Assembly (NCBI RefSeq): GCF_018305005.1
Contig: NZ_JAGQEG010000065.1
Span: 1-33,655, forward strand
DNA: 33,655 bases
Direction of reading: 5' to 3'
DNA from: Collimonas silvisoli
GTDB taxonomy: Bacteria > Pseudomonadota > Gammaproteobacteria > Burkholderiales > Burkholderiaceae_D
Made by a program: the position numbers and the translations under genes. The notes beneath the pieces were generated by a model. It ran no database searches. It was not told the DNA's origin and was given only the letters and a program-made list of their open reading frames with translations. Below, one piece after another: positions 25,789 through 33,655 of this stretch; position 1 is the first letter of the stretch, and each line of letters starts with the position of its first letter.

Positions 25789-26246
25789 TATTGCTCCGCC
25801 GTCGGAAACAGTTGCGCCCGTACTGCGGGCGGCAGCAAGTCTTGTATCCGGACCAGTTGAATCAAGCCGCGCGCATCCTCGGTGACCGGCCCCAGGTAAG
25901 GGGCGTCGCCGTGATCGAGACCGCTGTCGCGAAACTCGGAAGGCTCGCGGCGCATGGTTTCGCTGGCTTTTTCCAGCACCAGTCCGAGCAGGCGGCTATC
26001 CGGCCCCGGAGCCGGGTAATGCACCAGCGCGATACGGGTGCTGAGGCGGCGCTGGGCCGGGCGCCCCAGCGCCAGCTGGCTGAGATCGATCACCGGCACC
26101 GACTGCCCGCGATAGGTGAACAGGCCAGCCACCCAGGGCGCGCTCGCCGGCATTTGCTTGAGGTTGACCAGCGACAGCACTACCGCCACCTGACGGGTGT
26201 CGAGTGCGTAGTGGTCTTGGCCGATGTGGAACAATAAAAAAAGCAT
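25788..26246 (-). CDS. wspB: CheW-like coupling protein WspB
   Basis: A 152-residue single CheW domain (LFHIGQDHYALDTRQVAVVL near the start, GLFTYRGQSVPVIDL in the middle), which links the WspA receptor to the WspE kinase. It follows wspA after 44 bases and ends in a TAATG overlap with wspC. The ribosome binding site is weak, so translation may depend on the preceding transcript context. The short length and lack of the cysteine-rich extension identify it as WspB rather than WspD. Confidence 0.93.
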   Translation of the reverse strand: MLFLLFHIGQDHYALDTRQVAVVLSLVNLKQMPASAPWVAGLFTYRGQSVPVIDLSQLALGRPAQRRLSTRIALVHYPAPGPDSRLLGLVLEKASETMRREPSEFRDSGLDHGDAPYLGPVTEDARGLIQLVRIQDLLPPAVRAQLFPTAEQ

Positions 26247-26290
26247 GTTGTTATTTGCAGATTTCCGCTGCGGCTTTAGCTGAGCATGAT

Positions 26291-27919
26291 TCAGCCGAGT
26301 TTCAGTTTGAAGCGCGAGACGCCGTTGCGCAAGCCGTTCGCGGTCAGCGTCAATTCGTCAATCGCCTGGCTCGACTGGCGCAGCGATTCCACGCTCTGCT
26401 GAGCAGCTTCGCTCAACTGCCCCAGCGCCTGGCTGATCTGTTCGGCGCCGATAGCTTGCGCCCGCACCCCTTCATTGACCGATTGAAAGCGTGGCGTCAA
26501 GGCCTGCACCTGATGGATGATCTGCGATAGCTGGGCGCCGACATTCTGGACATCGGCGATGCCGCGCCGCACCTCTTCGGAAAATTTATCCATGCCCATC
26601 ACACCGGCCGATACGGCGGACTGGATCTCTTTCACCATCTGTTCGATATCGTAGGTAGCCACCGCGGTCTGGTCGGCCAGGCGGCGGATTTCGGTCGCCA
26701 CCACGGAAAATCCACGGCCGTACTCGCCGGCTTTTTCAGCTTCGATCGCGGCATTCAGCGACAGCAGATTGGTTTGCCCGGCGACCTTGGTGATGGTGGT
26801 GACTACCTGATTGATATTGCTGGCTTTCTCGTTGAGGATGGCCAGCTTGGCATTCACCGAGCCGGCCGCATCCATCACATGGTGCATGGTGTCTTCCATC
26901 TGGGTCAGGCCGGCCTGGCCGGTGCCGACCAGCCGGGCGGCTTCCTCGGCGCCGGACGAAACCTCGTTCATGGTGCTCACCAGCTCGCGCGAGGTGGAGT
27001 AGATTTCACGCGAAGTGGCGCCGATCTCGGTGGTGGTGGCGGCGGTTTCGTTGGCGGTGGCTTGCTGCTGTGTGGCGGTGGCGGCGATCTCGACCACCGA
27101 TGTGGTGACTTGAATCGCCGATTTCTGCGCTTGCCCGACCAGCCCGGTCAGTTCGTCCGACATGCGATTCAGGCCGGCTTCCAGCGCCTGAAACTCGTCA
27201 TGGCGATTAAGATTGAGACGTTGCGACAGATCGCCCGAACGAATCAGTTCCAGCGCCGCGATCAAATCCGTCATCGGCCGCGTGATTGCGCGCAGCAGGA
27301 AGAAGCCGCAGATCAGGGCGGCCACCAAGGCGATCGCCAGCGCTGCCAGCAAAGTACTCTTGGCGACCAGCACCGCAGCCTCGATTTTATCTACCGAGTG
27401 CACTTCCTCTTGCTGGTTAAAGTTGCGCAATTGGGTCGCGGCGGCGCGGCCTTGCTGCCAGGCCGGTTGCAGTTGTTCCATCAGCAGGCTGCGCGCTTGC
27501 TGACTCTTTTGCGCATCATCCAGTTTCAATACCTCGGACATGATCCGGTCGTATTGCGTGCGTGCGGTTTTGAAGGCGTTGAAATTGTTTCTGTCCTCCG
27601 CTTCGAAAATGGTTTTCTCATAATCAGCGACCAGTTTGTCCATTTTCTCGGTGTCAGCACGTATGGTTTCCAGATCATGCTTGCGTTCGCCGGTGTTATC
27701 CAGGGCGATCACCTGCAGCGCCAGCAAATAACTTTGAAACCAGGTCGAGCGGATGCCGGTGCTCAATTCCAGGCCAGGCATGGAGTCAGTCTGGAAGCTG
27801 GTGGTTTCGTGCTGGATCGCCGCCAGCTTCAAATAGGTGGCGCCGGCCATGAATCCCATCAACGCCAGAATGAGACCGAAACTGACCAGCATTCTTTGCC
27901 GAATAGTCCATTGCTTCAC
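26291..27919 (-). CDS. wspA: Methyl-accepting protein WspA, surface-sensing receptor
   Basis: A 542-residue receptor with an N-terminal membrane segment (about 11-30), a helical periplasmic domain of the 4HB type (about 35-185), a second membrane segment, a HAMP domain (LLRAITRPMTDLIAAL onward) and a cytoplasmic signalling hairpin. The hairpin tip EKAGEYGRGFSVVATEIRRL differs from the usual chemoreceptor tip in the way expected of WspA, and there is no CheR tether at the C-terminus (it ends FKLKLG). It starts with GTG, supported by AGGAGAG eight bases upstream. It is the first gene of the operon and divergent from two chemoreceptor genes. Confidence 0.95.
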   Translation of the reverse strand: MKQWTIRQRMLVSFGLILALMGFMAGATYLKLAAIQHETTSFQTDSMPGLELSTGIRSTWFQSYLLALQVIALDNTGERKHDLETIRADTEKMDKLVADYEKTIFEAEDRNNFNAFKTARTQYDRIMSEVLKLDDAQKSQQARSLLMEQLQPAWQQGRAAATQLRNFNQQEEVHSVDKIEAAVLVAKSTLLAALAIALVAALICGFFLLRAITRPMTDLIAALELIRSGDLSQRLNLNRHDEFQALEAGLNRMSDELTGLVGQAQKSAIQVTTSVVEIAATATQQQATANETAATTTEIGATSREIYSTSRELVSTMNEVSSGAEEAARLVGTGQAGLTQMEDTMHHVMDAAGSVNAKLAILNEKASNINQVVTTITKVAGQTNLLSLNAAIEAEKAGEYGRGFSVVATEIRRLADQTAVATYDIEQMVKEIQSAVSAGVMGMDKFSEEVRRGIADVQNVGAQLSQIIHQVQALTPRFQSVNEGVRAQAIGAEQISQALGQLSEAAQQSVESLRQSSQAIDELTLTANGLRNGVSRFKLKLG

Positions 27920-28025
27920 GTGTTATCTCTCCTGTCGTTAATCGATGATCGCTGCGTTCTCTTGCTGCGTTTTCTTGGTTCGCGGCTGAAGAACACTCTG
28001 AAATTGGTGAACTGACAATTGCGCC

Positions 28026-28053
28026 GTTATGGCGAGTTTCTAAGTGGATACAA
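28026..28053 (-). promoter_or_regulatory. Possible wspA promoter
   Basis: On the minus strand TTGTAT (28053-28048) and CATAAC (28031-28026) are 16 bases apart, about 105 bases upstream of the GTG. Each matches about four of six consensus positions, so this is tentative. Confidence 0.3.
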
Positions 28054-28382
28054 TAAACCAGTCAGGTCGAAAGTGGGCGGAATTTTGGCGATGCCGCGCC
28101 CTTGCAGGCCGCGATTATTACAGATTTTTTATCCCTGATTTGTATATCAGTGTGAAATTCCAAGGGTAACAATTAATAATTCCATGTAACGATAATTCAC
28201 AGTTGATGGATCGCTGATATTGATTGTTAAATATGCGTCGGTAAATCACCGGCACCAGGTTAACCTGCAAGCCAATCCCAACCAAGCTAGCCGCCGTCGG
28301 CGCAATTCGGCCATGCCTTCGGCGTAGCTGTGTAAATTCTCATTCTCCCCTTCAGTTATTCAAGCAGGCTGCCGTTAATGCA

Positions 28383-28413
28383 AAGGAAAGCACGACAGGC
28401 GCTTGCTTTCCTT
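28383..28413 (+). other. Stem-loop upstream of the first Cache chemoreceptor gene
   Basis: AAGGAAAGCA (28383-28392) and TGCTTTCCTT (28404-28413) form a perfect 10-bp stem with an 11-base loop, about 80 bases before the ATG. There is no T run, so a leader structure or regulator site is more likely than a terminator. Confidence 0.5.
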
Positions 28414-28427
28414 GCCGGCGCATCGCT

Positions 28428-28460
28428 GCTGTTCGTTTGCTGTTCGTTCGCTGCTCGTTA
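28428..28460 (+). repeat. Three 11-bp tandem repeats upstream of the chemoreceptor gene
   Basis: GCTGTTCGTTT, GCTGTTCGTTC and GCTGCTCGTTA are directly adjacent and end 34 bases before the ATG, within the probable leader. Confidence 0.55.
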
Positions 28461-28494
28461 CTAATAATTGCTAAGGCAAAACGGAGACCCATAC

Positions 28495-30144
28495 ATGAAT
28501 AAATTGTCTTTTACGCAAAAGCTCTGGCTGCCGCTGCTGGTCAGTCTGGTAGCGCTATTTTCGATCTCCGTATTCAACGCCTATCAAGCACGGCAAATCC
28601 GGCTGGAAGAGCGCAAAAGCGATTTGATCAATGTCTCCAATGTCGCCATGAGCATCATCAAGGAATATGGCGACAAGGCCGCCAGCGGGGCCATCAGCAA
28701 GAGCGAGGCGCAACAGCAGGCGCTGGCGCGGCTGAAAGCCATGCGCTACGGTAAGGACGGTTATTTTTCGGTGTCGACATCGCATGAAGAGATGGTCATG
28801 CATCCGATCAAGCCAGAGCTGGACGGCCGCAAGATGAGCGATTTCAAGGACCCCAACGGCAATCTGGTATTTGCCTTGATTTCCAAAGCCGGCAGCCAGA
28901 GCGGCGGCGGCTTCGTCGAATATGTCTGGCCGCGTATCGGCGCTGCCGAGGCGGTGCCGAAAATGTCGTTCGCGCTCGGCTATCAGCCGTGGGACTGGAT
29001 CTCCACCACCGGCACTTATGTGGATGACCTGAACCTGGCCTTCATGCAATCCTTGTATCGGGCCGGCGCCATCTTGCTGGCAGTGGCGCTGGCGCTGATT
29101 GCACTGGTGATCTATTCCAACCGCAGCATGCTGGATGCGATCGGCGGCGACCCGGGCCATGCAGCCGTGATCGCCAACCGGATTGCCGACGGCGATCTGA
29201 GCCTGGATATAGCGACCCGTCCGGGCGATAGCCATAGCCTGGTGTACGCGATGAAATGCATGCGCACGTCTCTGCTGCACACGATCATCAATATCAAGAG
29301 CTCAACCGACACCATTGCCACCGCCTCCGGCCAGATCGCCAGCGGCAATCTGGATCTGTCCAGCCGTACCGAACAACAGGCTGGATCGCTGGAAGAAACC
29401 GCGTCGGCGATGGAGCAGCTGACCTCGACCGTCAAACAGAACGCCGACAACGCGCGCCAGGCCAATCAGCTGGCGGTGACTGCCTCGCAGGTGGCAAGCA
29501 ACAGCAGCGCGGTGGTGTCGCAAGTGGTCGACACCATGGGTAACATTCGCAGCTCGTCGAAAAAAATCGTCGACATCATCGGCGTCATCGACGGTATCGC
29601 TTTCCAGACCAATATCCTGGCCCTGAATGCTGCGGTGGAAGCGGCGCGCGCCGGCGAGCAGGGGCGCGGTTTTGCCGTGGTGGCCGCGGAGGTGCGCAAC
29701 CTGGCGCAACGCTCGGCTGCAGCGGCCAAGGAAATCAAAGCGTTGATTGACGATTCCGTCAATCAGGTCGGCAGCGGCAGCAAGCTGGTCGAACAGGCCG
29801 GCGCCACCATGAGCGAGGTGGTGACCAGCGTCAAGCGGGTGACCGACATCATCGGCGAGATCGCCACTGCCAGCCAGGAGCAAAGCACGGGTATCGAACA
29901 AGTGAACCACGCGATTGCCCAGATGGACGAAGTAACCCAGCAAAACGCCGCGCTGGTAGAGCAAGCCGCCGCTGCCGCTGCATCGCTGCAGGAGCAGGCC
30001 GTCAATCTGGCGCAGATGGTGGGGGTGTTCAAAACCGATAGCAGCCATGCTAGCCATGCCGAGCCGGCCCGGCGCAGCCTGGACATCACGCCGCAGCCTG
30101 CGCAGTTAGCCGGCAGGCCGGCGGCGCGGCGGGTTGCTGCCTAG
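28495..30144 (+). CDS. Methyl-accepting chemotaxis protein with single Cache domain
   Basis: A 549-residue receptor: membrane segment about 9-28, a periplasmic single-Cache (sCache_2-like) domain about 33-185 with [11 protein letters not shown] and [17 protein letters not shown], a second membrane segment (189-209), a HAMP region, and a standard signalling hairpin ([21 protein letters not shown]). It would sense a small extracytoplasmic ligand, often a carboxylate in this Cache class, and control a CheA kinase. The ATG at 28495 is chosen because GGAGA precedes it and [11 protein letters not shown] begins the membrane anchor. The C-terminus (RRVAA) lacks the CheR-binding pentapeptide. The next receptor starts 28 bases later, probably on the same transcript. 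Confidence 0.93.
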   Translation: MNKLSFTQKLWLPLLVSLVALFSISVFNAYQARQIRLEERKSDLINVSNVAMSIIKEYGDKAASGAISKSEAQQQALARLKAMRYGKDGYFSVSTSHEEMVMHPIKPELDGRKMSDFKDPNGNLVFALISKAGSQSGGGFVEYVWPRIGAAEAVPKMSFALGYQPWDWISTTGTYVDDLNLAFMQSLYRAGAILLAVALALIALVIYSNRSMLDAIGGDPGHAAVIANRIADGDLSLDIATRPGDSHSLVYAMKCMRTSLLHTIINIKSSTDTIATASGQIASGNLDLSSRTEQQAGSLEETASAMEQLTSTVKQNADNARQANQLAVTASQVASNSSAVVSQVVDTMGNIRSSSKKIVDIIGVIDGIAFQTNILALNAAVEAARAGEQGRGFAVVAAEVRNLAQRSAAAAKEIKALIDDSVNQVGSGSKLVEQAGATMSEVVTSVKRVTDIIGEIATASQEQSTGIEQVNHAIAQMDEVTQQNAALVEQAAAAAASLQEQAVNLAQMVGVFKTDSSHASHAEPARRSLDITPQPAQLAGRPAARRVAA

Positions 30145-30172
30145 ATTTAATCACTTAGGAAGGTGTGCAAGT

Positions 30173-31975
30173 ATGAAAAATCCGAGTCTGAAAGCAAAGT
30201 TGTGGCTGGTGCTGGCGGTCATGTGGCTGGGCTTGCTGTTGCTGGCCGGCTGGTCGGCCTTGAATACCCGCGACACGATGATGCGCGAACGCGAAGCCGG
30301 GCTGAAGAATGTGGTGGAGACCGCGGCCGGCATCGTCAAAGGTTACGCCGATGACGTCGCCGCCAGCAAGCTCAGCCTGGCGGATGCGCAGAGCCAGGCT
30401 TTGCAGCGCATCAGCACCATGCGTTATGCGCAGGATAACTACGTGTTTGTCTTCGATTCGCGGCCGGTTGTATTGATGCACCCGACCAGCAAGGACATCG
30501 TCAACAAGAACGTCGGTGAACGCAAGGACACCGAGGGTAAATTGTATTACGCTGAAATGGTCAAGCTCGGCAAGCAGCAACAGCAGGGTATCGTCCACTA
30601 CATGGGGCGCTTGCCCGGCACCGCCGATGCCCGCGGGGAAAAAATCAGCCACGTCAATTACTTTGCGCCGTGGGACTGGTTCCTGGTGTCCGGCGTGTTT
30701 GTGAATGATGTTCAAGCTGCGTTTTATGACAATCTGCTGAAACAGCTGCTGATCATGTTCATCATCGGCGCCACCGTATCGGGCACCATGCTGCTGATCA
30801 TCCGCAGTGTGACGCGCAGCCTGGGCGGGGAACCTAGTTACGCCGCCGCCATCGCCGCCAGAATCGCCGGCGGCGAACTGGACCTGGCGGTACTGGTCGA
30901 CGGCCGGGATACGACCAGCTTGTTGTATGCGATGCGGCAGATGCAGCAGCAACTGGCGGCTGCCATCACCGAAATTCGTGAGGGCAGCCATAACATCGGT
31001 GCATCGATCAAGGAAATTTCCGCCGGCAACAGCGATTTGTCGGCACGCACCGAGCAACAGGCGGCTTCGCTGGAGCAGACTGCCGCCAGCATGGAGCAGC
31101 TGACGGCAACCGTGCGCCAAAATGCCGACAAACAGGCCGGCCAGCTGGCGCAGAGCGCTTCCAGCATTGCGGCCAAGGGCGGTGAGGTGGTGGGCCAGGT
31201 GGTGCACACCATGCAAGGCATTACCGATAGTTCCAAGCGCATCGCCGACATTATCAGCGTGATCGACGGCATCGCTTTCCAGACCAATATCCTGGCGTTG
31301 AACGCCGCGGTGGAAGCGGCTCGCGCCGGTGAGCAAGGGCGCGGTTTTGCGGTAGTGGCGGCCGAGGTGCGCAATCTGGCCCAGCGCAGCGCCCAGGCCG
31401 CTAAGGAAATCAAGGAATTGATCGGGGATTCGGTCAGCAAGGTCGACGGCGGCTCCGAGCTGGTGGCCCGCGCCGGCCAGACCATGGATGAAATCGTACA
31501 GGCGGTCAAGCGTGTGACCGATATCATGGCGGAAGTCACGGTGGCGTCGGAAGAGCAAAGCAGCGGCATCGAACAAGTCAACCAGGCCGTGACGCAAATG
31601 GATAAAGTGACGCAACAGAATGCGGCGCTGGTGGAGCAGGTAGCGGCCGCCGCCAGTTCGCTCGAAGGACAGGCGCAACGGTTGCAGGATGCGGTATCGG
31701 TATTCCATGTGGCGGAGTCTGCAGCTGCATTGCAGCGCAGCAGCAACGTGCCGACGGCTGCCAAGCGTTCGGAGACATCGCCTGGCGCCAAGCCGTCGCA
31801 GGTCAAACGGAGCGCGTCGCCGGCGCTGAAAGCTGTCGGCACGGGAAAGACTCAAGCTGAGACTGCTAAGACCGCTGCCGGCAAGCCGACGCCCGGCAAG
31901 GCGCAGCAAGCGGCAAGGAAAGCAGCTGCGGTCAAACTGGCGGCGTCCAACGCGGACGACTGGGAGACTTTTTAA
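30173..31975 (+). CDS. Methyl-accepting chemotaxis protein with single Cache domain and CheR-tether-like tail
   Basis: A 600-residue receptor similar in layout to its upstream neighbour: membrane segment about 9-28, Cache domain about 33-185 ([33 protein letters not shown]), second membrane segment about 191-210, HAMP, and signalling hairpin. After the hairpin comes an Ala/Lys/Thr-rich tail of about 75 residues ending DWETF. This matches the xWE(T/S/E)F pentapeptide that tethers CheR or CheB to receptors such as E. coli Tsr, and the flexible tail would serve as linker. Compared with the neighbour, two residues are missing after QNAD (316-319) in the methylation helix. AGGAAGG precedes the ATG at 30173. 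Confidence 0.93.
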   Translation: MKNPSLKAKLWLVLAVMWLGLLLLAGWSALNTRDTMMREREAGLKNVVETAAGIVKGYADDVAASKLSLADAQSQALQRISTMRYAQDNYVFVFDSRPVVLMHPTSKDIVNKNVGERKDTEGKLYYAEMVKLGKQQQQGIVHYMGRLPGTADARGEKISHVNYFAPWDWFLVSGVFVNDVQAAFYDNLLKQLLIMFIIGATVSGTMLLIIRSVTRSLGGEPSYAAAIAARIAGGELDLAVLVDGRDTTSLLYAMRQMQQQLAAAITEIREGSHNIGASIKEISAGNSDLSARTEQQAASLEQTAASMEQLTATVRQNADKQAGQLAQSASSIAAKGGEVVGQVVHTMQGITDSSKRIADIISVIDGIAFQTNILALNAAVEAARAGEQGRGFAVVAAEVRNLAQRSAQAAKEIKELIGDSVSKVDGGSELVARAGQTMDEIVQAVKRVTDIMAEVTVASEEQSSGIEQVNQAVTQMDKVTQQNAALVEQVAAAASSLEGQAQRLQDAVSVFHVAESAAALQRSSNVPTAAKRSETSPGAKPSQVKRSASPALKAVGTGKTQAETAKTAAGKPTPGKAQQAARKAAAVKLAASNADDWETF

Positions 31976-32071
31976 CCCTGGGCGGCAGCGCACACGATCC
32001 TGATTTCTCTGGATGAAAGAAACGGCGCAATGCCGCGCTCAAGAGGTATACTTGGGAACTATCGAAGCTGT

Positions 32072-32096
32072 CCGGTTTGCTGCGACAGCAAACCGG
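32072..32096 (+). other. Strong stem-loop upstream of the methyltransferase gene
   Basis: CCGGTTTGCTG (32072-32082) and CAGCAAACCGG (32086-32096) form a perfect 11-bp stem with a 3-base loop. A second small palindrome (TGTTTTA-g-TAAAACA) follows within about 15 bases. No T run follows directly. It may end the chemoreceptor transcript or act in the leader of the next gene. Confidence 0.55.
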
Positions 32097-32167
32097 CAGC
32101 GCAGATGATGTTTTAGTAAAACACCATGATCTGCTTCCTACCTACCCCCACCGAGCGAGCCCCATCC

Positions 32168-32230
32168 ATGCGTTTGAATTTCCCCATTGTCGAATTGCTT
32201 TCGGCCGACCGTCCTGCGGGCGCCTTATGA
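32168..32230 (+). CDS. Possible 20-codon leader ORF overlapping the methyltransferase start
   Basis: ATG CGT TTG AAT and so on encodes MRLNFPIVELLSADRPAGAL and stops at TGA 32228-32230, giving a 4-base ATGA overlap with the proposed methyltransferase ATG. The ribosome binding site (GAGCGAG) is weak. The overlap geometry is like that of coupled genes, and the downstream start has little ribosome binding sequence of its own. I do not recognise the peptide, and chance is a real alternative. Confidence 0.3.
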   Translation: MRLNFPIVELLSADRPAGAL

Positions 32231-33372
32231 CGGCGAGTGAACAGCCGATGATCCATTGGATCGAGGAAGATCAACCGCGTGCGGCGCGCTGGCGCTCGGA
32301 AAGCGGCAATGCCGCACCCAAGCGGGTGGTAATTGCCGATGACCGGATGACAGCTGACACAGCTTATCGCCTGGCCTGTGAAGGCACTGGCATGCTGTGG
32401 CGCGGCGATTTCCAGAACGCCCGCCAGTTGCTGCAGGCGCTGGCGCGGCGCGCCGAACCGAAACCCGACAAGCGCGGCAAACCGCGCAAGCAGCCGGTTT
32501 CGCCGACCGACGCCTTCAATCTGCACCGCCAGGCGCAATCGCAGCGTGCCCGCACCCTAGGCATGCTGCTGCTGCCGTTCGAGGCCGACTACAGCATCCC
32601 ATTGCGGCGCGCGCCCGATGTGCAGCTCGCCTGCAACGAAGCCTACGGCGCGCCGACCGAGCCGTTCGTGGCGTCGCTGCGCGAATTGCTGGGTCTGATC
32701 GGCGCTCACGAGTGGCGAAAGAAGGGCGTTGAGATTGCAGCCCTGGGCGCGCGTATTCATCCGTACTACGGCGTGTATTCGCCGGTCCGCGGCGAATACA
32801 TCAGCCTGGTGGCAGAAGCGCCGTTACCGTCCACCAAACTGGCGTTTGACATCGGCACCGGTACCGGCGTGCTGGCGGCGCTGTTAGCTAAACGCGGCGT
32901 GCAGCGCATCGTGGCGACCGATACGGACCCGCGCGCGCTGTCTTGCGCCCGCGAAAATCTGGCGCGGCTCAATCTGGACGGCCAGGTAACCCTGTTGCAG
33001 GCCGATCTGTTTCCCGAGGGCCGGGCGCCATTGGTGATTTGCAATCCGCCCTGGATTCCGGCGCGGCCGAGTTCACCCATCGAACACGCGGTATACGATC
33101 CCGAGAGCCGCATGCTGCGCGGTTTCCTGAGCGGCCTGGCACAGCATCTGGAGCCTGGCGGCGAAGGCTGGCTGATCCTGTCCGACCTGGCCGAGCATCT
33201 GGCCCTGCGTTCGCGCGCCGAACTGCTGGCGGCGATTGAGGCGGCAGGCTTGAAAGTGCTGGGGAAAAACGATATCCGGCCGCAGCACCCCAAGGCGTCC
33301 GACCCGGCCGATCCGCTGCATTCGGCGCGTGCCGCTGAACTGACTTCTTTATGGCGGCTGGCGGCGCGTTGA
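32227..33372 (+). CDS. Class I SAM-dependent methyltransferase with NPPW motif (HemK/PrmC-like)
   Basis: A 381-residue protein with an N-terminal helical region of about 180 residues containing a basic stretch (KPDKRGKPRKQ), then a Rossmann methyltransferase domain. Motif I is DIGTGTG (208-214), followed by an acidic loop (TDTDPRAL) and NPPWIP (273-278), the catalytic motif of enzymes that methylate amide or exocyclic nitrogen. It resembles the release-factor glutamine methyltransferase group but is longer and has a different N-terminal region, so the substrate is uncertain: it could be a protein glutamine, rRNA or a small molecule. The ATG at 32227 is the first in-frame one outside the hairpin; Met8 (32248) is an alternative. 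Confidence 0.82.
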   Translation: MTASEQPMIHWIEEDQPRAARWRSESGNAAPKRVVIADDRMTADTAYRLACEGTGMLWRGDFQNARQLLQALARRAEPKPDKRGKPRKQPVSPTDAFNLHRQAQSQRARTLGMLLLPFEADYSIPLRRAPDVQLACNEAYGAPTEPFVASLRELLGLIGAHEWRKKGVEIAALGARIHPYYGVYSPVRGEYISLVAEAPLPSTKLAFDIGTGTGVLAALLAKRGVQRIVATDTDPRALSCARENLARLNLDGQVTLLQADLFPEGRAPLVICNPPWIPARPSSPIEHAVYDPESRMLRGFLSGLAQHLEPGGEGWLILSDLAEHLALRSRAELLAAIEAAGLKVLGKNDIRPQHPKASDPADPLHSARAAELTSLWRLAAR

Positions 33373-33433
33373 CCATGATGGATTGAGGAGAATCTGATTT
33401 TTGTTGCCGCATGAAAATTATTTGTTGTAAATT

Positions 33434-33464
33434 CGCCGGTTTCCTTCAATGTGACCGGCGTTTT
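33434..33464 (+). terminator. Rho-independent terminator after the methyltransferase gene
   Basis: CGCCGGT (33434-33440) pairs perfectly with ACCGGCG (33454-33460) around a 13-base loop, followed by TTTTGTTG. It lies about 60 bases after the stop codon and works only in the plus direction, since the other strand lacks a T run. Confidence 0.75.
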
Positions 33465-33644
33465 GTTGTGCCCCAATGTTAATAATAGTGAAATATGCAA
33501 GTTTGCTATTGCTGCAATTAATTTCCAACTCTAGGCTATCTCATTCGTCTGATCATAAAAGATGAATGCAAGGTTGCGTGCTTCGTTCTGCAATGCCTGC
33601 AGACGATAACGGCGACATCTTGGGATAACTGGAATTGGACCAAA

Positions 33645-33655
33645 ATGACCAAAAG
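33645..33655 (+). CDS. Possible first codons of the next gene (truncated by the window)
   Basis: An ATG at 33645 (reading MTK) follows about 180 AT-richer bases after the terminator, with GGAATTGGA upstream as a possible ribosome binding site. Too little is visible to assign anything. Confidence 0.25.

Larger units (their letters stand above)
27920..28494. other. 575-bp divergent intergenic region between wspA and the first Cache chemoreceptor
   Basis: No credible gene is present. It is visibly more AT-rich than its neighbours, particularly about 28110-28240. It contains a possible wsp promoter, a 10-bp stem-loop and an 11-bp triple repeat, listed separately. It is long enough for two separately regulated promoters and any number of regulator sites, but I recognise no named operator and no clear FliA-type promoter. 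Confidence 0.6.

Noticed and set aside
27920-28494. FliA (sigma28) promoter for the chemoreceptor genes
   Set aside because: I could not find a credible TAAA-N15-GCCGATAA match.
30155-31993. Antisense open frame of about 610 codons over the second chemoreceptor
   Set aside because: It mirrors a repetitive coiled-coil gene; the His/Arg/Leu-rich translation is typical of a shadow frame.
1-33655. CRISPR array, tRNA/rRNA genes, prophage or toxin-antitoxin genes
   Set aside because: No regular spaced repeats, no tRNA-like cloverleaf or rRNA sequence, and no recognisable phage or toxin genes were seen on reading both strands.

Overview
The window looks like chromosomal DNA of a betaproteobacterium, most probably of the Oxalobacteraceae/Burkholderiales type (Collimonas- or Herbaspirillum-like). 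This is an inference from the CzcD subtype, the Gcr-type membrane protein, the Wsp operon and the overall GC-rich codon use; no 16S or other definitive marker is present. Genes are densely packed, and I see no tRNA, rRNA, CRISPR array, phage gene or complete insertion sequence.

Region 1 (1-12001) is a histidine-utilisation (hut) locus. A GntR/HutC repressor gene is followed on the minus strand by an MFS exporter gene and a ferredoxin-NADP+ reductase gene that runs off the window. Divergently, the plus strand carries hutU, an MHS-family symporter, hutH, hutD, hutI, hutF and hutG. This encodes the five-step route histidine > urocanate > imidazolonepropionate > formiminoglutamate > formylglutamate > glutamate + formate. 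An 11-bp inverted repeat over a sigma70-like promoter upstream of hutU is a strong candidate HutC operator. A 90-bp MITE-like element with 16-bp inverted ends and a TA duplication sits exactly in the hutF stop codon.

Region 2 (12006-19248) is a mixed block: a phospholipase-D/cardiolipin-synthase-like protein, a 703-residue Gcr family membrane protein, a lipoprotein-type chorismate mutase (AroQ gamma), a patatin-like protein with both catalytic residues changed, a DUF4124-like membrane-anchored protein, and a CzcD-type cation efflux protein whose promoter has the hallmarks of MerR-family metal control.

Region 3 (19472-27919, minus strand) is a complete wspA-B-C-D-E-F-R operon in the canonical order. 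It is a surface-sensing chemosensory pathway ending in a GGEEF diguanylate cyclase, with overlapping start/stop codons between most genes.

Region 4 (27920-33655) starts with a 575-bp AT-richer divergent intergenic region. Two tandem Cache-domain chemoreceptor genes follow, the second with a CheR-tether-like C-terminus, then a class I methyltransferase with an NPPW motif preceded by a hairpin and a possible 20-codon leader ORF, and a rho-independent terminator. Nothing here forms an obviously new multi-gene system. The most notable items are the MITE at the hutF stop, the MerR-type czcD promoter, the catalytically altered patatin, and the exported chorismate mutase.
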